A stretch of DNA of 8,550 nucleotides from assembly GCA_029054485.1 (NCBI GenBank), contig JAIDFD010000257.1, positions 1-8,550 on the forward strand, in the 5' to 3' direction. The notes below the pieces were generated by a model. The model was not told the origin of the DNA and made no database searches. It saw nothing but the letters and a program-made list of their open reading frames with translations. Positions 1 to 6,401 of this stretch are shown one piece after another. The DNA comes from Clostridia bacterium (GTDB taxonomy: Bacteria > Bacillota > Clostridia > Christensenellales > Borkfalkiaceae). Numbering within the stretch: the stretch's first letter is position 1; each line of letters begins with the position of its first letter. Position numbers and translations under genes: made by a program.

Positions 1-1366
1 CGTTCAAATCTTTCAGCTGAGCTTTAACCGCAAGCATAAACCTGCTCATTTCACCGCCGCTTATAACTTTATTTAAAGGCTTTTTCGGTTCTCCCTTATT
101 AGCGGAAAATTCAAAACTGATTTTATCCGAGCCGTTTGTGTTTTGTAAGTCCGCCGATTCCCTGTCATACTCGTTGAAGTAAACGCCAAACTGCGCATCC
201 GGTATATTCAAGGATTTCAGCTCGCTCACTACTCTGTCGCTTAAATCTTGCGCTACAGATTTTCTTATTTTTGTAAGCTCTTTGCATAGCCCGTAAATTG
301 CCTCATCGCACTTACTGATTTGTAAAGTATATTTTTCTATCAGCGCCGCGCTGTCCGAAATAGCTTCAAATTCAGCCTGCGCCTTTTCCATATATGTAAG
401 GACCTGCTCTTCGTCTGATCCGTATTTTTTAATCAGTGTTTTTATAAGTTCAAGTCTTTCGTCAATTTGTTTCGCTTCGCCCTCGTCAAAAGACAGGTTG
501 TCCGCAAAATCCGAAAGCGTTTCGCTTATATCGTCAATTTCCGCACTTGCGCTTTCCAGACGACCGTATATTTGGGAATAAGCCTCGTCTATCGAAGAAA
601 TCCCGTTCATTGCGTGCATAGCCGTTGCAAGATTATCCCCGCAACCTCCTTCGCCTCCGAGAACAGTTTTGGCTTCGTTAATTGCCGACATAATTTTTTC
701 AACGTTCAGCAAAACGTTTTGTCTTGTCTTTAACTCTTCGTATTCGCCGACTTTTAGTCCTGCCGCTTGTATTTCATTAATCTGATAACTTAAAAGGTCC
801 AGCTTTCTCGCCCGCTCGCCCTCGTTACCGCCGAGAGAATTGATTTTTAATTTTAACTGCCGCTTTTCCGAAATCAATGCGGAAAGTTCGTTTTTGATTT
901 TTTCTGTTTCTTCTGTGGCAAGACTGTCGACAAGCTTCAACTGATTATCTTCGCTCAAAAGAAAAAAATGCTCGCTCTGCCCGTGTACGTCCACAAGATG
1001 CTGGGTTAAGCCTTTAAGCATAGACGCAGTCACAGCATCGCCGTTGATTTTTATACTTCCCTTACCGTCCGATGAAAGCTTGCGCGAGATTATCACTTCA
1101 CCGTCCGTTTCTATATCATACTCTTTTAAAACTTTAACGGCGTCAGAATCTTTGTCCAAAACAAATTCAGCACGGACAAATGCCTCGCTTTCACCGTAAC
1201 GGATCATTGTTCTGTCGGCTTTGCAACCGAGGACAAAGTTAATCGAGTCGAGTATAACAGATTTACCCGACCCCGTTTCACCCGACAATACGTTAAGACC
1301 GCCGTCAAACTCAATATCCGCCTCGGAAATCAAGGCTACGTTTTTAACGTATAATCTTTTTAACAT
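1..1366 (-). CDS. recN: RecN DNA repair ATPase, 3' end outside the window
   Basis: This is the N-terminal 455 residues of RecN, an SMC-like ATPase that acts early in recombinational repair of double-strand breaks in the cytoplasm. I translated it from the ATG at 1366-1364 and found it open, without frameshift, to the window edge. Visible motifs are the Walker A GETGSGKS (residues 29-36), the Q-loop DVHGQSE (126-132), the family hallmark YQINEI (194-199), a charged helical region (about 150-390) fitting the coiled-coil arms, and the ABC signature SGGEMSR (436-442). The family is usually about 550-570 residues, so roughly 100 residues including Walker B lie beyond base 1; this is a window cut, not a broken gene. 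The ATG overlaps the argR stop by one base (TGATG) and no good Shine-Dalgarno is seen, so translation is probably coupled to argR. Confidence 0.96.
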   Translation of the reverse strand, partial: MLKRLYVKNVALISEADIEFDGGLNVLSGETGSGKSVILDSINFVLGCKADRTMIRYGESEAFVRAEFVLDKDSDAVKVLKEYDIETDGEVIISRKLSSDGKGSIKINGDAVTASMLKGLTQHLVDVHGQSEHFFLLSEDNQLKLVDSLATEETEKIKNELSALISEKRQLKLKINSLGGNEGERARKLDLLSYQINEIQAAGLKVGEYEELKTRQNVLLNVEKIMSAINEAKTVLGGEGGCGDNLATAMHAMNGISSIDEAYSQIYGRLESASAEIDDISETLSDFADNLSFDEGEAKQIDERLELIKTLIKKYGSDEEQVLTYMEKAQAEFEAISDSAALIEKYTLQISKCDEAIYGLCKELTKIRKSVAQDLSDRVVSELKSLNIPDAQFGVYFNEYDRESADLQNTNGSDKISFEFSANKGEPKKPLNKVISGGEMSRFMLAVKAQLKDLN

Positions 1367-1818
1367 CAGGATAAATACTCTCTCAATTTCATCATAATTA
1401 ATTGAGCGTTTTCCGTTGTATCAACCACTATCAAAAGCGTATCGTCACCGGCAACACTGCCGATTATTTCTTTAAGCTGTAACGAATCCACAAAAGTGCC
1501 AGCCGTAGAACCGTTGCCGCGCATAGTTTTAATAACTATAATATTGCTTGCATAATTTATGGTCTGCACGCACTCGCGGAAGATATTTTTCATCTTGCTT
1601 GAAACACTTTCGTCATCGCTTTCAAGACACGCGTATCTGTACTTTTTTTCCTTGCCCGAAACCTTGTAGAGTTTCAGCTCTTTGATATCACGCGAAACCG
1701 TTGCCTGCGTTACCTTAAAATTTTCCAAATTGAGTTCGGCGCAGAGTTCTTCCTGCGTGTCGATTTCCTTTGCGTTAATAATTTCAAGAATTTTTTGCTG
1801 TCTGGCGTTTCTATGCAT
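1366..1818 (-). CDS. argR: ArgR/AhrC-type arginine repressor
   Basis: This is a 150-residue arginine-responsive transcription factor, the normal length for ArgR/AhrC. The N-terminal winged helix-turn-helix (about residues 1-70) contains the family signature TQATVSRDIKEL (37-48). The C-terminal domain (about 80-150), which in the family forms the hexamer and binds arginine, has GTFVDSLQLKEIIGSVAGDDT (107-127), with the Asp pair at 125-126. Known members repress arginine biosynthesis and activate its catabolism. The ATG directly follows the nadK TAA (TAAATG). A GGAG at 1829-1826, seven bases upstream and inside the nadK end, supports this start. The argR-recN pairing is a conserved Firmicutes arrangement. 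I saw no clear ARG box in the window, so its targets are probably elsewhere. Confidence 0.96.
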   Translation of the reverse strand: MHRNARQQKILEIINAKEIDTQEELCAELNLENFKVTQATVSRDIKELKLYKVSGKEKKYRYACLESDDESVSSKMKNIFRECVQTINYASNIIVIKTMRGNGSTAGTFVDSLQLKEIIGSVAGDDTLLIVVDTTENAQLIMMKLREYLS

Positions 1819-2646
1819 TTACTTACTCCAAATGTTAAGTTTTATAAATAATTTATTAAAAAAATCGCTTCCGCTACCGGTTATAAACTCAATAAAAATC
1901 GGCGATTTTTTAACTTTTACAAAGGTGTTCTTACCTGTTCCGCACACGACTATGCCGTCAATAACTATATTCAACGGAGTACTGTCATCGGCGGTTAATA
2001 TTTCGAGCAGAGAATTGTCGTTGTATACGACCGGTCTCGAATGTAAAGAATGGGCGCAAATGGGCGTCATGATAAATGCGTTTAAATCGGGAGTTAAAAC
2101 CGAGCCGCCCGCCGAAAGCGAGTAAGCTGTTGAGCCTGTCGGAGTGCTTACGATAATTCCATCTGCCGCGAAATTGTCTACGATTGAGCCGTCTATTTTA
2201 GCCTGAAACCTGACCGTATTGCTGAAACTGTTTCCGCCGGTGTTTCTTTGAACTACCAAATCGTTCAAAGCCAAATAGCTTTTGCCGTTATACTCTACTT
2301 CCAAAAGGCTTCTTTTTTCAGTCTTATAATTGCCGCTGCAAACAAGCTCGATTGCATCGTCAAGCTTTTCACGCTCAAACTCAGCCAAAAAGCCTAAATG
2401 CCCGTAATTTACGCCGATTATCTTGACCCCGCGCCTCGCACATTCCGAAGCAACGTTTAAAATCGTCCCGTCGCCGCCAAGCACAAACAGAATATCAAGC
2501 CCGTCCAAATCGCAATAATCATTTACGCAAACACACGTAGCACCGTGTTTTTCAAGCGACTTAGTGATTTTTTCGGAATAAGGCTTGTTTTCGGTCAGAT
2601 AATTTTTGTTATAATATATACCAGCCTTCACAAGTTTATTATACAT
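1819..2646 (-). CDS. nadK: NAD kinase (ATP/polyphosphate-dependent type)
   Basis: NadK phosphorylates NAD+ to NADP+ in the cytosol. Numbering from the ATG at 2646 (275 residues, usual length), it has the kinase motif GGDGT (57-61), NYGHLGFLAE (80-89), LND (127-129, the NE/ND substrate motif) and DGIIVSTPTGSTAYSLSAGG (162-181), followed by TPICAHSLHSRPVV. These are the family's active-site and NAD-binding motifs in the expected order. The start is uncertain. The frame is open back to a TTG at 2670, and a GTG at 2631 would give a start reading VKAGIYYNKN, which resembles typical NadK N termini. None of the three has a good Shine-Dalgarno, so I chose the ATG. Its TAA abuts the argR ATG. The junction with tlyA carries a hairpin that may reduce read-through into this gene. 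Confidence 0.95.
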   Translation of the reverse strand: MYNKLVKAGIYYNKNYLTENKPYSEKITKSLEKHGATCVCVNDYCDLDGLDILFVLGGDGTILNVASECARRGVKIIGVNYGHLGFLAEFEREKLDDAIELVCSGNYKTEKRSLLEVEYNGKSYLALNDLVVQRNTGGNSFSNTVRFQAKIDGSIVDNFAADGIIVSTPTGSTAYSLSAGGSVLTPDLNAFIMTPICAHSLHSRPVVYNDNSLLEILTADDSTPLNIVIDGIVVCGTGKNTFVKVKKSPIFIEFITGSGSDFFNKLFIKLNIWSK

Positions 2647-2675
2647 CTTTTTATACAAATATGCAAACAAAATAC

Positions 2676-2713
2676 AAACAAAAAGTCTGTAATTTTATAA
2701 TTTTACAGACTTT
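2676..2713 (-). terminator. Hairpin with T-rich tail across the tlyA stop codon
   Basis: The segments 2682-2692 and 2703-2713 are perfectly complementary over 11 bases, with a 10-nt loop. On the minus strand the stem is followed by TTTTTGTTTGTATTTT. The tlyA stop (2697-2695) sits in the loop. The shape fits a weak intrinsic terminator or attenuator between tlyA and nadK. Only three of the 11 pairs are G-C, so it is probably leaky, which fits the intact downstream genes. It could instead be an mRNA 3'-end or processing hairpin. Confidence 0.45.
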
Positions 2714-3450
2714 ATTAAATATTCGATATTTTCAGGCACCCCGCATTTTTCAAGTAAAACAAGATATTCGTGGTTTTTTCCCGCAATTATAGGGGCATTA
2801 GTAAGTTTTTTCGGCGCAAGATTGCAACCGCAAGCGAAGTTGTAAATTTTTTCAATTATTCGTTTATGCGTTACGCTGTCCTTGACAATTCCGTTTTTGC
2901 CCACCTTCCTGCTCTCACATTCAAACTGGGGCTTTATAAGCGCAATCACTTTTTCGCCGTCTTCAAGCAAGCCGCTTACCGCCTCTAAAATATATGTTAG
3001 CGAAATAAAACTTACGTCTATAACAACGCCGTCAAGCCTTTCGCCGAAAATATCTTTGCTGAGATTTCTTGCGTTGAAATTATCTATAATAACTAAGTTT
3101 TTATCAAGCAGGCTTTTATCAAGTTGACTTTCACCTACGTCTATGCAGTACACTTTTTTTGCGCCGTACTGAAAAAGGCAGTCGGTAAATCCGCCGTTAC
3201 TCGCGCCTACATCGGCAAAAACTTTTCCGCTTGCGTCAAAGCCGAAATCTTTAAGTGCTTTACTTAATTTAAACCCGCCCGCCGAAACAAAGCTTTCTTC
3301 CGCCTGCAAAAATTCCAGTTTGTCAGTTTGCTTTACCTCATATGATGCGGCGCAGGTTTTTCCGTTTACAAGCACCAATTCGCTTTTTATAGCGGCGGCG
3401 GCTTTTGCACGCGAGCCGTACTTTTCTGACAGGTATTTATCCAATCGCAT
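2695..3450 (-). CDS. tlyA: TlyA-family rRNA 2'-O-methyltransferase (S4 + FtsJ-like)
   Basis: This 251-residue protein has an N-terminal S4 RNA-binding domain (about 1-60, starting MRLDKYLSEKYGSRAKA) and an RrmJ/FtsJ-like SAM-dependent methyltransferase domain. Visible motifs are the SAM-binding DVGASNGGFTDCL (80-92), DVSFISL (145-151), KPQFE (173-177) and a C-terminal NHEYLVLLEK with Glu228. The family 2'-O-methylates cytidines in 16S and/or 23S rRNA, and members are often mislabelled hemolysin A. The usual SRGG.KL before the first catalytic Lys reads SAGGFKL here, a small divergence that keeps the Lys (62). The ATG overlaps the end of dxs by 14 bases and has only a weak upstream GGA, so translational coupling to dxs is likely. 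Whether it modifies one or both subunits cannot be read from the sequence. Confidence 0.95.
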   Translation of the reverse strand: MRLDKYLSEKYGSRAKAAAAIKSELVLVNGKTCAASYEVKQTDKLEFLQAEESFVSAGGFKLSKALKDFGFDASGKVFADVGASNGGFTDCLFQYGAKKVYCIDVGESQLDKSLLDKNLVIIDNFNARNLSKDIFGERLDGVVIDVSFISLTYILEAVSGLLEDGEKVIALIKPQFECESRKVGKNGIVKDSVTHKRIIEKIYNFACGCNLAPKKLTNAPIIAGKNHEYLVLLEKCGVPENIEYLIKSVKL

Positions 3451-5170
3451 TTTTAATATAGTCCGTAATAGCCTGACAGCTTACGCCGAAATCTTCCATA
3501 AGTTCGCATATGCCACCCTGCGGAATAAAGCAATCCTTGTAAGCAAAGTTTTTTATGATTTTACCGCCGACCGCAAAAAAGCCGTTTATCAGCGAGCCGA
3601 AGCCGCCTATCAGCATATTGTCCTCAACAGTTACTATAAATTTTTCTTTTAGATTTTTAAGCATCTCGCTATCAAGAGGCTTAACAAAACGCGCGTTGAT
3701 AACCCTGACCGGAATTCCTTGCGATTCGAGAATTTGCGCCGAGGCAAGCGCCAACGTCACGGGAGTTTCGCCGCAAGCTATAATAGCAGCGCTGCCGCCG
3801 CCTGATGTCAACTCTTCCCATTTGCCACGCACTATGGGCGAGTGAGCTTTAAAAATGCGTTTTCCTTCTCTGGGATAGCGTATTGCAAGGGGCGAGTTGA
3901 AATTCGCACTGAATTCAAGCATATTTTCAAATTCAACTAAGTCTTTGGGTACCGCGATAGTCAGATTCGGAATAGGATTTAAAAAGGATAAATCGAACAC
4001 GCCCTGATGCGTTTCGCCGTCCGAGCCGGAAATTCCCGCCCTGTCTATGCACAGGGTTACGGGTAAATTCTGACTGCAGATATCTATCGCAATTTCGTCA
4101 AAGGAACGCTGTAAAAAAGTCGAATAAACCGCATAGTACGGTTTCAGATTTTCGGTTGCCATCGATGCACAAAGTATGGTTGCGTGTTCCTCGCAAATAC
4201 CAACATCGATAGAACGTTCGGGATATTTTTCGAAAAAACCGCCAAGACCCAGACTCGTTGTCATTGCCGCAGTTACGGCAACTATCCGCTTGTCTTTTTC
4301 TGCAAGCCGAATAAGCTTTTCGCCAAGAACTTCAGAATATTCTTTTGAAATGCTGTCACTGCTTCCTACTGAAATTCCATGGGTAGCTTCGGGGTTTTCT
4401 TCGCAGAACGAGTATCCCTTACCCTTTTTTGAAAGAATATGTAAAATTACCGATTGGGTTTTCAGTTTTTCTTTGACAGCTAAAAGCCTTTCAATCATAA
4501 CAGAAAGGTCGTTGCCGTCGTAAACCCCATCGTAAGCAAAACCGAACCGCTCAAAAATATTTGCGTGTTTTTCTTTCTTTGCTTTATGCTCATCGTCTGC
4601 GCTCAAAACTTCAAGGTATTCGTGAATACTTCCTACGGTGGGCGCGATAGACATTCCGTTATCGTTCAAAACTACGAGTATGCGAGTGTTCAAAAGTCTA
4701 AGGCTGTTGAAAGCCTCGTATACGAGCCCGTTGTTGAACGAACCGTCTCCGATAACAGCAATAACGTTAAAATTTTGATTATTGATGTCGCGCGCCTTAG
4801 CAATTCCCAGCGCGGCAGAAATCGAAGTTCCCGCATGACCTGTGTTGTAACAGTCATATTCGCTTTCCTCGCGTTTGGGAAAGCCGGATATTCCGCCCTT
4901 TTTGCGTATTGTATCAAATTTTTCGTATCTGCCCGAAAGTAATTTATGGGTATAGCACTGGTGACCCACATCGAAAATTACCTTATCATCAGGAAAATCG
5001 AAAACGTAATGCATAGCAACAATAAGCTCCACGGCGCCGAGATTAGAGGATAGATGTCCTCCGTTCTTGTAAACCGTGGAGATAATCTTTTGCCGCACCT
5101 CTTCACAAAGTAAAGCGAGCTGCGGCAAGGTCATTTTTTTTATTTGTTTTGCAGTAATATTTTCAAGCAT
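3437..5170 (-). CDS. dxs: 1-deoxy-D-xylulose-5-phosphate synthase, short and divergent
   Basis: Dxs condenses pyruvate and glyceraldehyde 3-phosphate to DXP using thiamine diphosphate, the entry step of the MEP isoprenoid pathway. The expected motifs are in order: GGHLSSNLG (37-45), DVGHQCYTHK (67-76), GDGSFNNGLVYEAFN (141-155, ThDP/Mg binding), NDNGMSIAP (169-177), THG (263-265), DVGICEEHA (322-330, catalytic Glu 327), YSTFLQRSFDE (349-359), DRAGISGSDGETHQG (376-390) and IRYPR (430-434). It has 577 residues, while about 620 is usual. Several consensus stretches deviate: TGHAGTS for TGHSSTS, GDGSFNNGL for GDGALTGGM, and DGND for DGHD. Catalytic residues look intact, so an active enzyme is likely. 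AAGGA at 5181-5177, six bases before the ATG, supports the start, which overlaps the oapA stop by one base (TAATG). Confidence 0.95.
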   Translation of the reverse strand: MLENITAKQIKKMTLPQLALLCEEVRQKIISTVYKNGGHLSSNLGAVELIVAMHYVFDFPDDKVIFDVGHQCYTHKLLSGRYEKFDTIRKKGGISGFPKREESEYDCYNTGHAGTSISAALGIAKARDINNQNFNVIAVIGDGSFNNGLVYEAFNSLRLLNTRILVVLNDNGMSIAPTVGSIHEYLEVLSADDEHKAKKEKHANIFERFGFAYDGVYDGNDLSVMIERLLAVKEKLKTQSVILHILSKKGKGYSFCEENPEATHGISVGSSDSISKEYSEVLGEKLIRLAEKDKRIVAVTAAMTTSLGLGGFFEKYPERSIDVGICEEHATILCASMATENLKPYYAVYSTFLQRSFDEIAIDICSQNLPVTLCIDRAGISGSDGETHQGVFDLSFLNPIPNLTIAVPKDLVEFENMLEFSANFNSPLAIRYPREGKRIFKAHSPIVRGKWEELTSGGGSAAIIACGETPVTLALASAQILESQGIPVRVINARFVKPLDSEMLKNLKEKFIVTVEDNMLIGGFGSLINGFFAVGGKIIKNFAYKDCFIPQGGICELMEDFGVSCQAITDYIKNAIG

Positions 5171-5751
5171 TACTTTTCCTTTTTAAAGACCGTGGTGAAC
5201 TTTGCAAAGCCGAAAACTATTTGTTTATTATATTTTATGGCAAAATGTTTGAAAATTGCTTTACCGCCGACCGTAAGCGCACCTATAACCGCGCTGACTC
5301 CGATTGAAGCGATAAGCTCGTATATCTTGCCTGAAAACGCAAAGTGAACTATAAGCGCGGCACCGGCGGCACCGCTGACTATTCCGCAAATATCGCCTAT
5401 AACGTCCGCAAAAATGCTTGAAAGTTTGGTCGCATTGCGGCAAAAACTTACGGCACGCTTTGCGCCCTTTATCTTTTTGGAAGCCATTGCATGGAACGCT
5501 TCAGGCTTGCAGGAAATAATCGCGTTTGCAAGAAGGTCACACACTATATTTACAATCCATAGTACAACAAGTACTATTACGCAAATATAAATAGGACTGT
5601 TTTTTACCGAAATTTCAGTTAAAAAACTGAAAATAACGGTAAGCGCAAACGACAAAACCAATACGCCAAGTCCCCAAACGAGCCATGGCGGTATCCTGTG
5701 CCTTTTTTTTCGCTTTACTTTTCGATGATTAGAATTACTGTCACTGTCCAT
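5170..5751 (-). CDS. oapA: OLE-associated membrane protein OapA
   Basis: This 193-residue protein begins with a highly basic cytoplasmic tail (HRKVKRKKRHR, 9-19). Four hydrophobic segments follow (about 21-44, 54-78, 117-139 and 143-163), then a basic C terminus. The short length, four-helix layout, many Lys/Arg residues and an Asp pair DVIGD (116-120, DxxxD) at the start of the third segment match OapA as I know it: the protein that binds OLE RNA and anchors it to the membrane, encoded directly after ole and before dxs. Both flanks match here. In Bacillus halodurans, loss of OLE or OapA causes sensitivity to cold, short-chain alcohols and magnesium. The ATG at 5751 is the only in-frame Met near the start and has no visible Shine-Dalgarno, only a TTTTTAACTT leader. 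A terminator-like hairpin ends 14 bases upstream. The assignment rests on architecture and context, not on an alignment. Confidence 0.87.
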   Translation of the reverse strand: MDSDSNSNHRKVKRKKRHRIPPWLVWGLGVLVLSFALTVIFSFLTEISVKNSPIYICVIVLVVLWIVNIVCDLLANAIISCKPEAFHAMASKKIKGAKRAVSFCRNATKLSSIFADVIGDICGIVSGAAGAALIVHFAFSGKIYELIASIGVSAVIGALTVGGKAIFKHFAIKYNKQIVFGFAKFTTVFKKEK

Positions 5752-5765
5752 AAGTTAAAATTTTT

Positions 5766-5793
5766 AAAAAATACGCACGTCTCTATGTGCGTA
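5766..5793 (-). terminator. Intrinsic terminator at the 3' end of OLE RNA
   Basis: On the minus strand, TACGCAC (5793-5787) and GTGCGTA (5778-5772) form a perfect 7-bp stem with an 8-nt loop, followed at once by six T residues (5771-5766). This is a canonical rho-independent terminator shape. It lies directly after the 3' closing arm of the OLE RNA and 14 bases before the oapA start codon. Transcripts reaching oapA, dxs and genes beyond would therefore have to read through it, unless an unseen promoter exists in the short gap. Confidence 0.75.
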
Positions 5794-6359
5794 AAAAATA
5801 GCGATATAGTGGTTTATATTAAATAAACTTTGCGGCTTAAGGTTCGGTAGGATTTCCCTCATACTCACTCCCCGTCGCCGAAAGAGCAGTTTCCTTTTAA
5901 GAGTCTGAACGCGCAGAGCGCATAACCGAATCGCCACTGAGTCCACACCGTAATCTCTAATATAAAATCAGTCTAGAAGCTTTCCTTGACAATAACCACT
6001 GAGCTTATCCTCTTTTGCAAAATCAATTTCAAGCGGCAATAGATTTCAACGTCTGGCCATACGCTAAAATCGTGAATCCGCTATCCGCTGACCTCACTCA
6101 AGGCAGGCTACTCTGTACCAAGCTTTCGCCTGACAGCAGGTTTATACTGCCGAAAATAAAATTCGACAGCCTCCACGGTAAATGGGTTAGGCTGCGGTAT
6201 GCCGTTACCAAGCTCCCATAAACCTTTACTCCCAGCATTCACCCACTTTTGGCAAAGTAAGCAAACACCAGAAACTTCATCGATATGCCCTTTAACGGTA
6301 TTTTACCCCCGTCTTCGCATCAATGAATATTGACTAGAATACTGCACCACTATATCAAC
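5766..6359 (-). ncRNA. ole: OLE RNA (Ornate, Large, Extremophilic)
   Basis: This is a large structured RNA predicted to run from about 6359 to 5766 (about 594 nt; the family averages about 600 nt). OLE RNA forms a membrane-associated ribonucleoprotein with OapA and helps cells tolerate cold, alcohol and magnesium stress. There is no credible ORF. The terminal 11-nt segments 6356-6346 and 5813-5803 are perfect complements, giving a closing helix. Local hairpins include 6219-6215/6186-6182 enclosing 6209-6206/6199-6196, an 8-bp stem 6169-6162/6154-6147, and 5923-5918/5914-5909 with a UCU loop. TTCGGT (5930-5925) can pair with ACCGAA (5848-5843). The slot between ispA and oapA-dxs is the known ole locus. 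It carries its own promoter and terminator. I matched it by size, locus, partner gene and fold, not by a covariance model; the exact ends are inferred. Confidence 0.87.
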
Positions 6360-6365
6360 GACTAT

Positions 6366-6394
6366 ATTTTATCATAAGTATGCGTAAAAGTCAA
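6366..6394 (-). promoter_or_regulatory. SigA-type promoter for OLE RNA
   Basis: On the minus strand, a TTGACT -35 box (6394-6389) is separated by 17 bases from a TAAAAT -10 box (6371-6366). A TG at 6374-6373, one base before it, forms an extended -10. The -35 starts seven bases after the ispA stop codon. The predicted start site is near 6359, three bases before the 5' closing arm of the RNA. The position and match to consensus argue for separate, strong transcription of OLE in addition to read-through from ispA. Confidence 0.8.
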
Positions 6395-6401
6395 TAGTAT
6401 A

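Noticed and set aside
1..1366. recN as a truncated pseudogene
   Set aside because: The frame stays open to the window edge with motifs in order, so the missing C terminus is due to the window limit.
1682..2125. 147-residue plus-strand ORF over argR and nadK
   Set aside because: It is antisense to two genes with diagnostic motifs; no ribosome binding site or recognisable domain.
2650..2681. TATAAA at 2655-2650 with upstream TTGTTT as a nadK promoter
   Set aside because: The spacing to the best -35-like element is about 20 bases and the -10 is only a few bases from the ATG, so it could not transcribe the full nadK; the region is simply T/A-rich.
4690..4971. 93-residue minus-strand ORF and several plus-strand ORFs within dxs
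   Set aside because: They are other-frame shadows of a gene with clear family motifs throughout.
5764..5946. 60-residue minus-strand ORF in the intergenic region
   Set aside because: It lies inside the OLE RNA and reads through the terminator hairpin; it has no ribosome binding site and no protein-like composition.
6015..6221. 68-residue plus-strand ORF in the same region
   Set aside because: It is antisense to the OLE RNA, has no Shine-Dalgarno and resembles no known protein; chance opening.
5800..6359. tmRNA, RNase P RNA or a group II intron as alternatives for the structured region
   Set aside because: I see no CCA-type tRNA-like end, no RNase P conserved core, and no domain V-like hairpin or intron-encoded protein; the locus and partner gene fit OLE far better.
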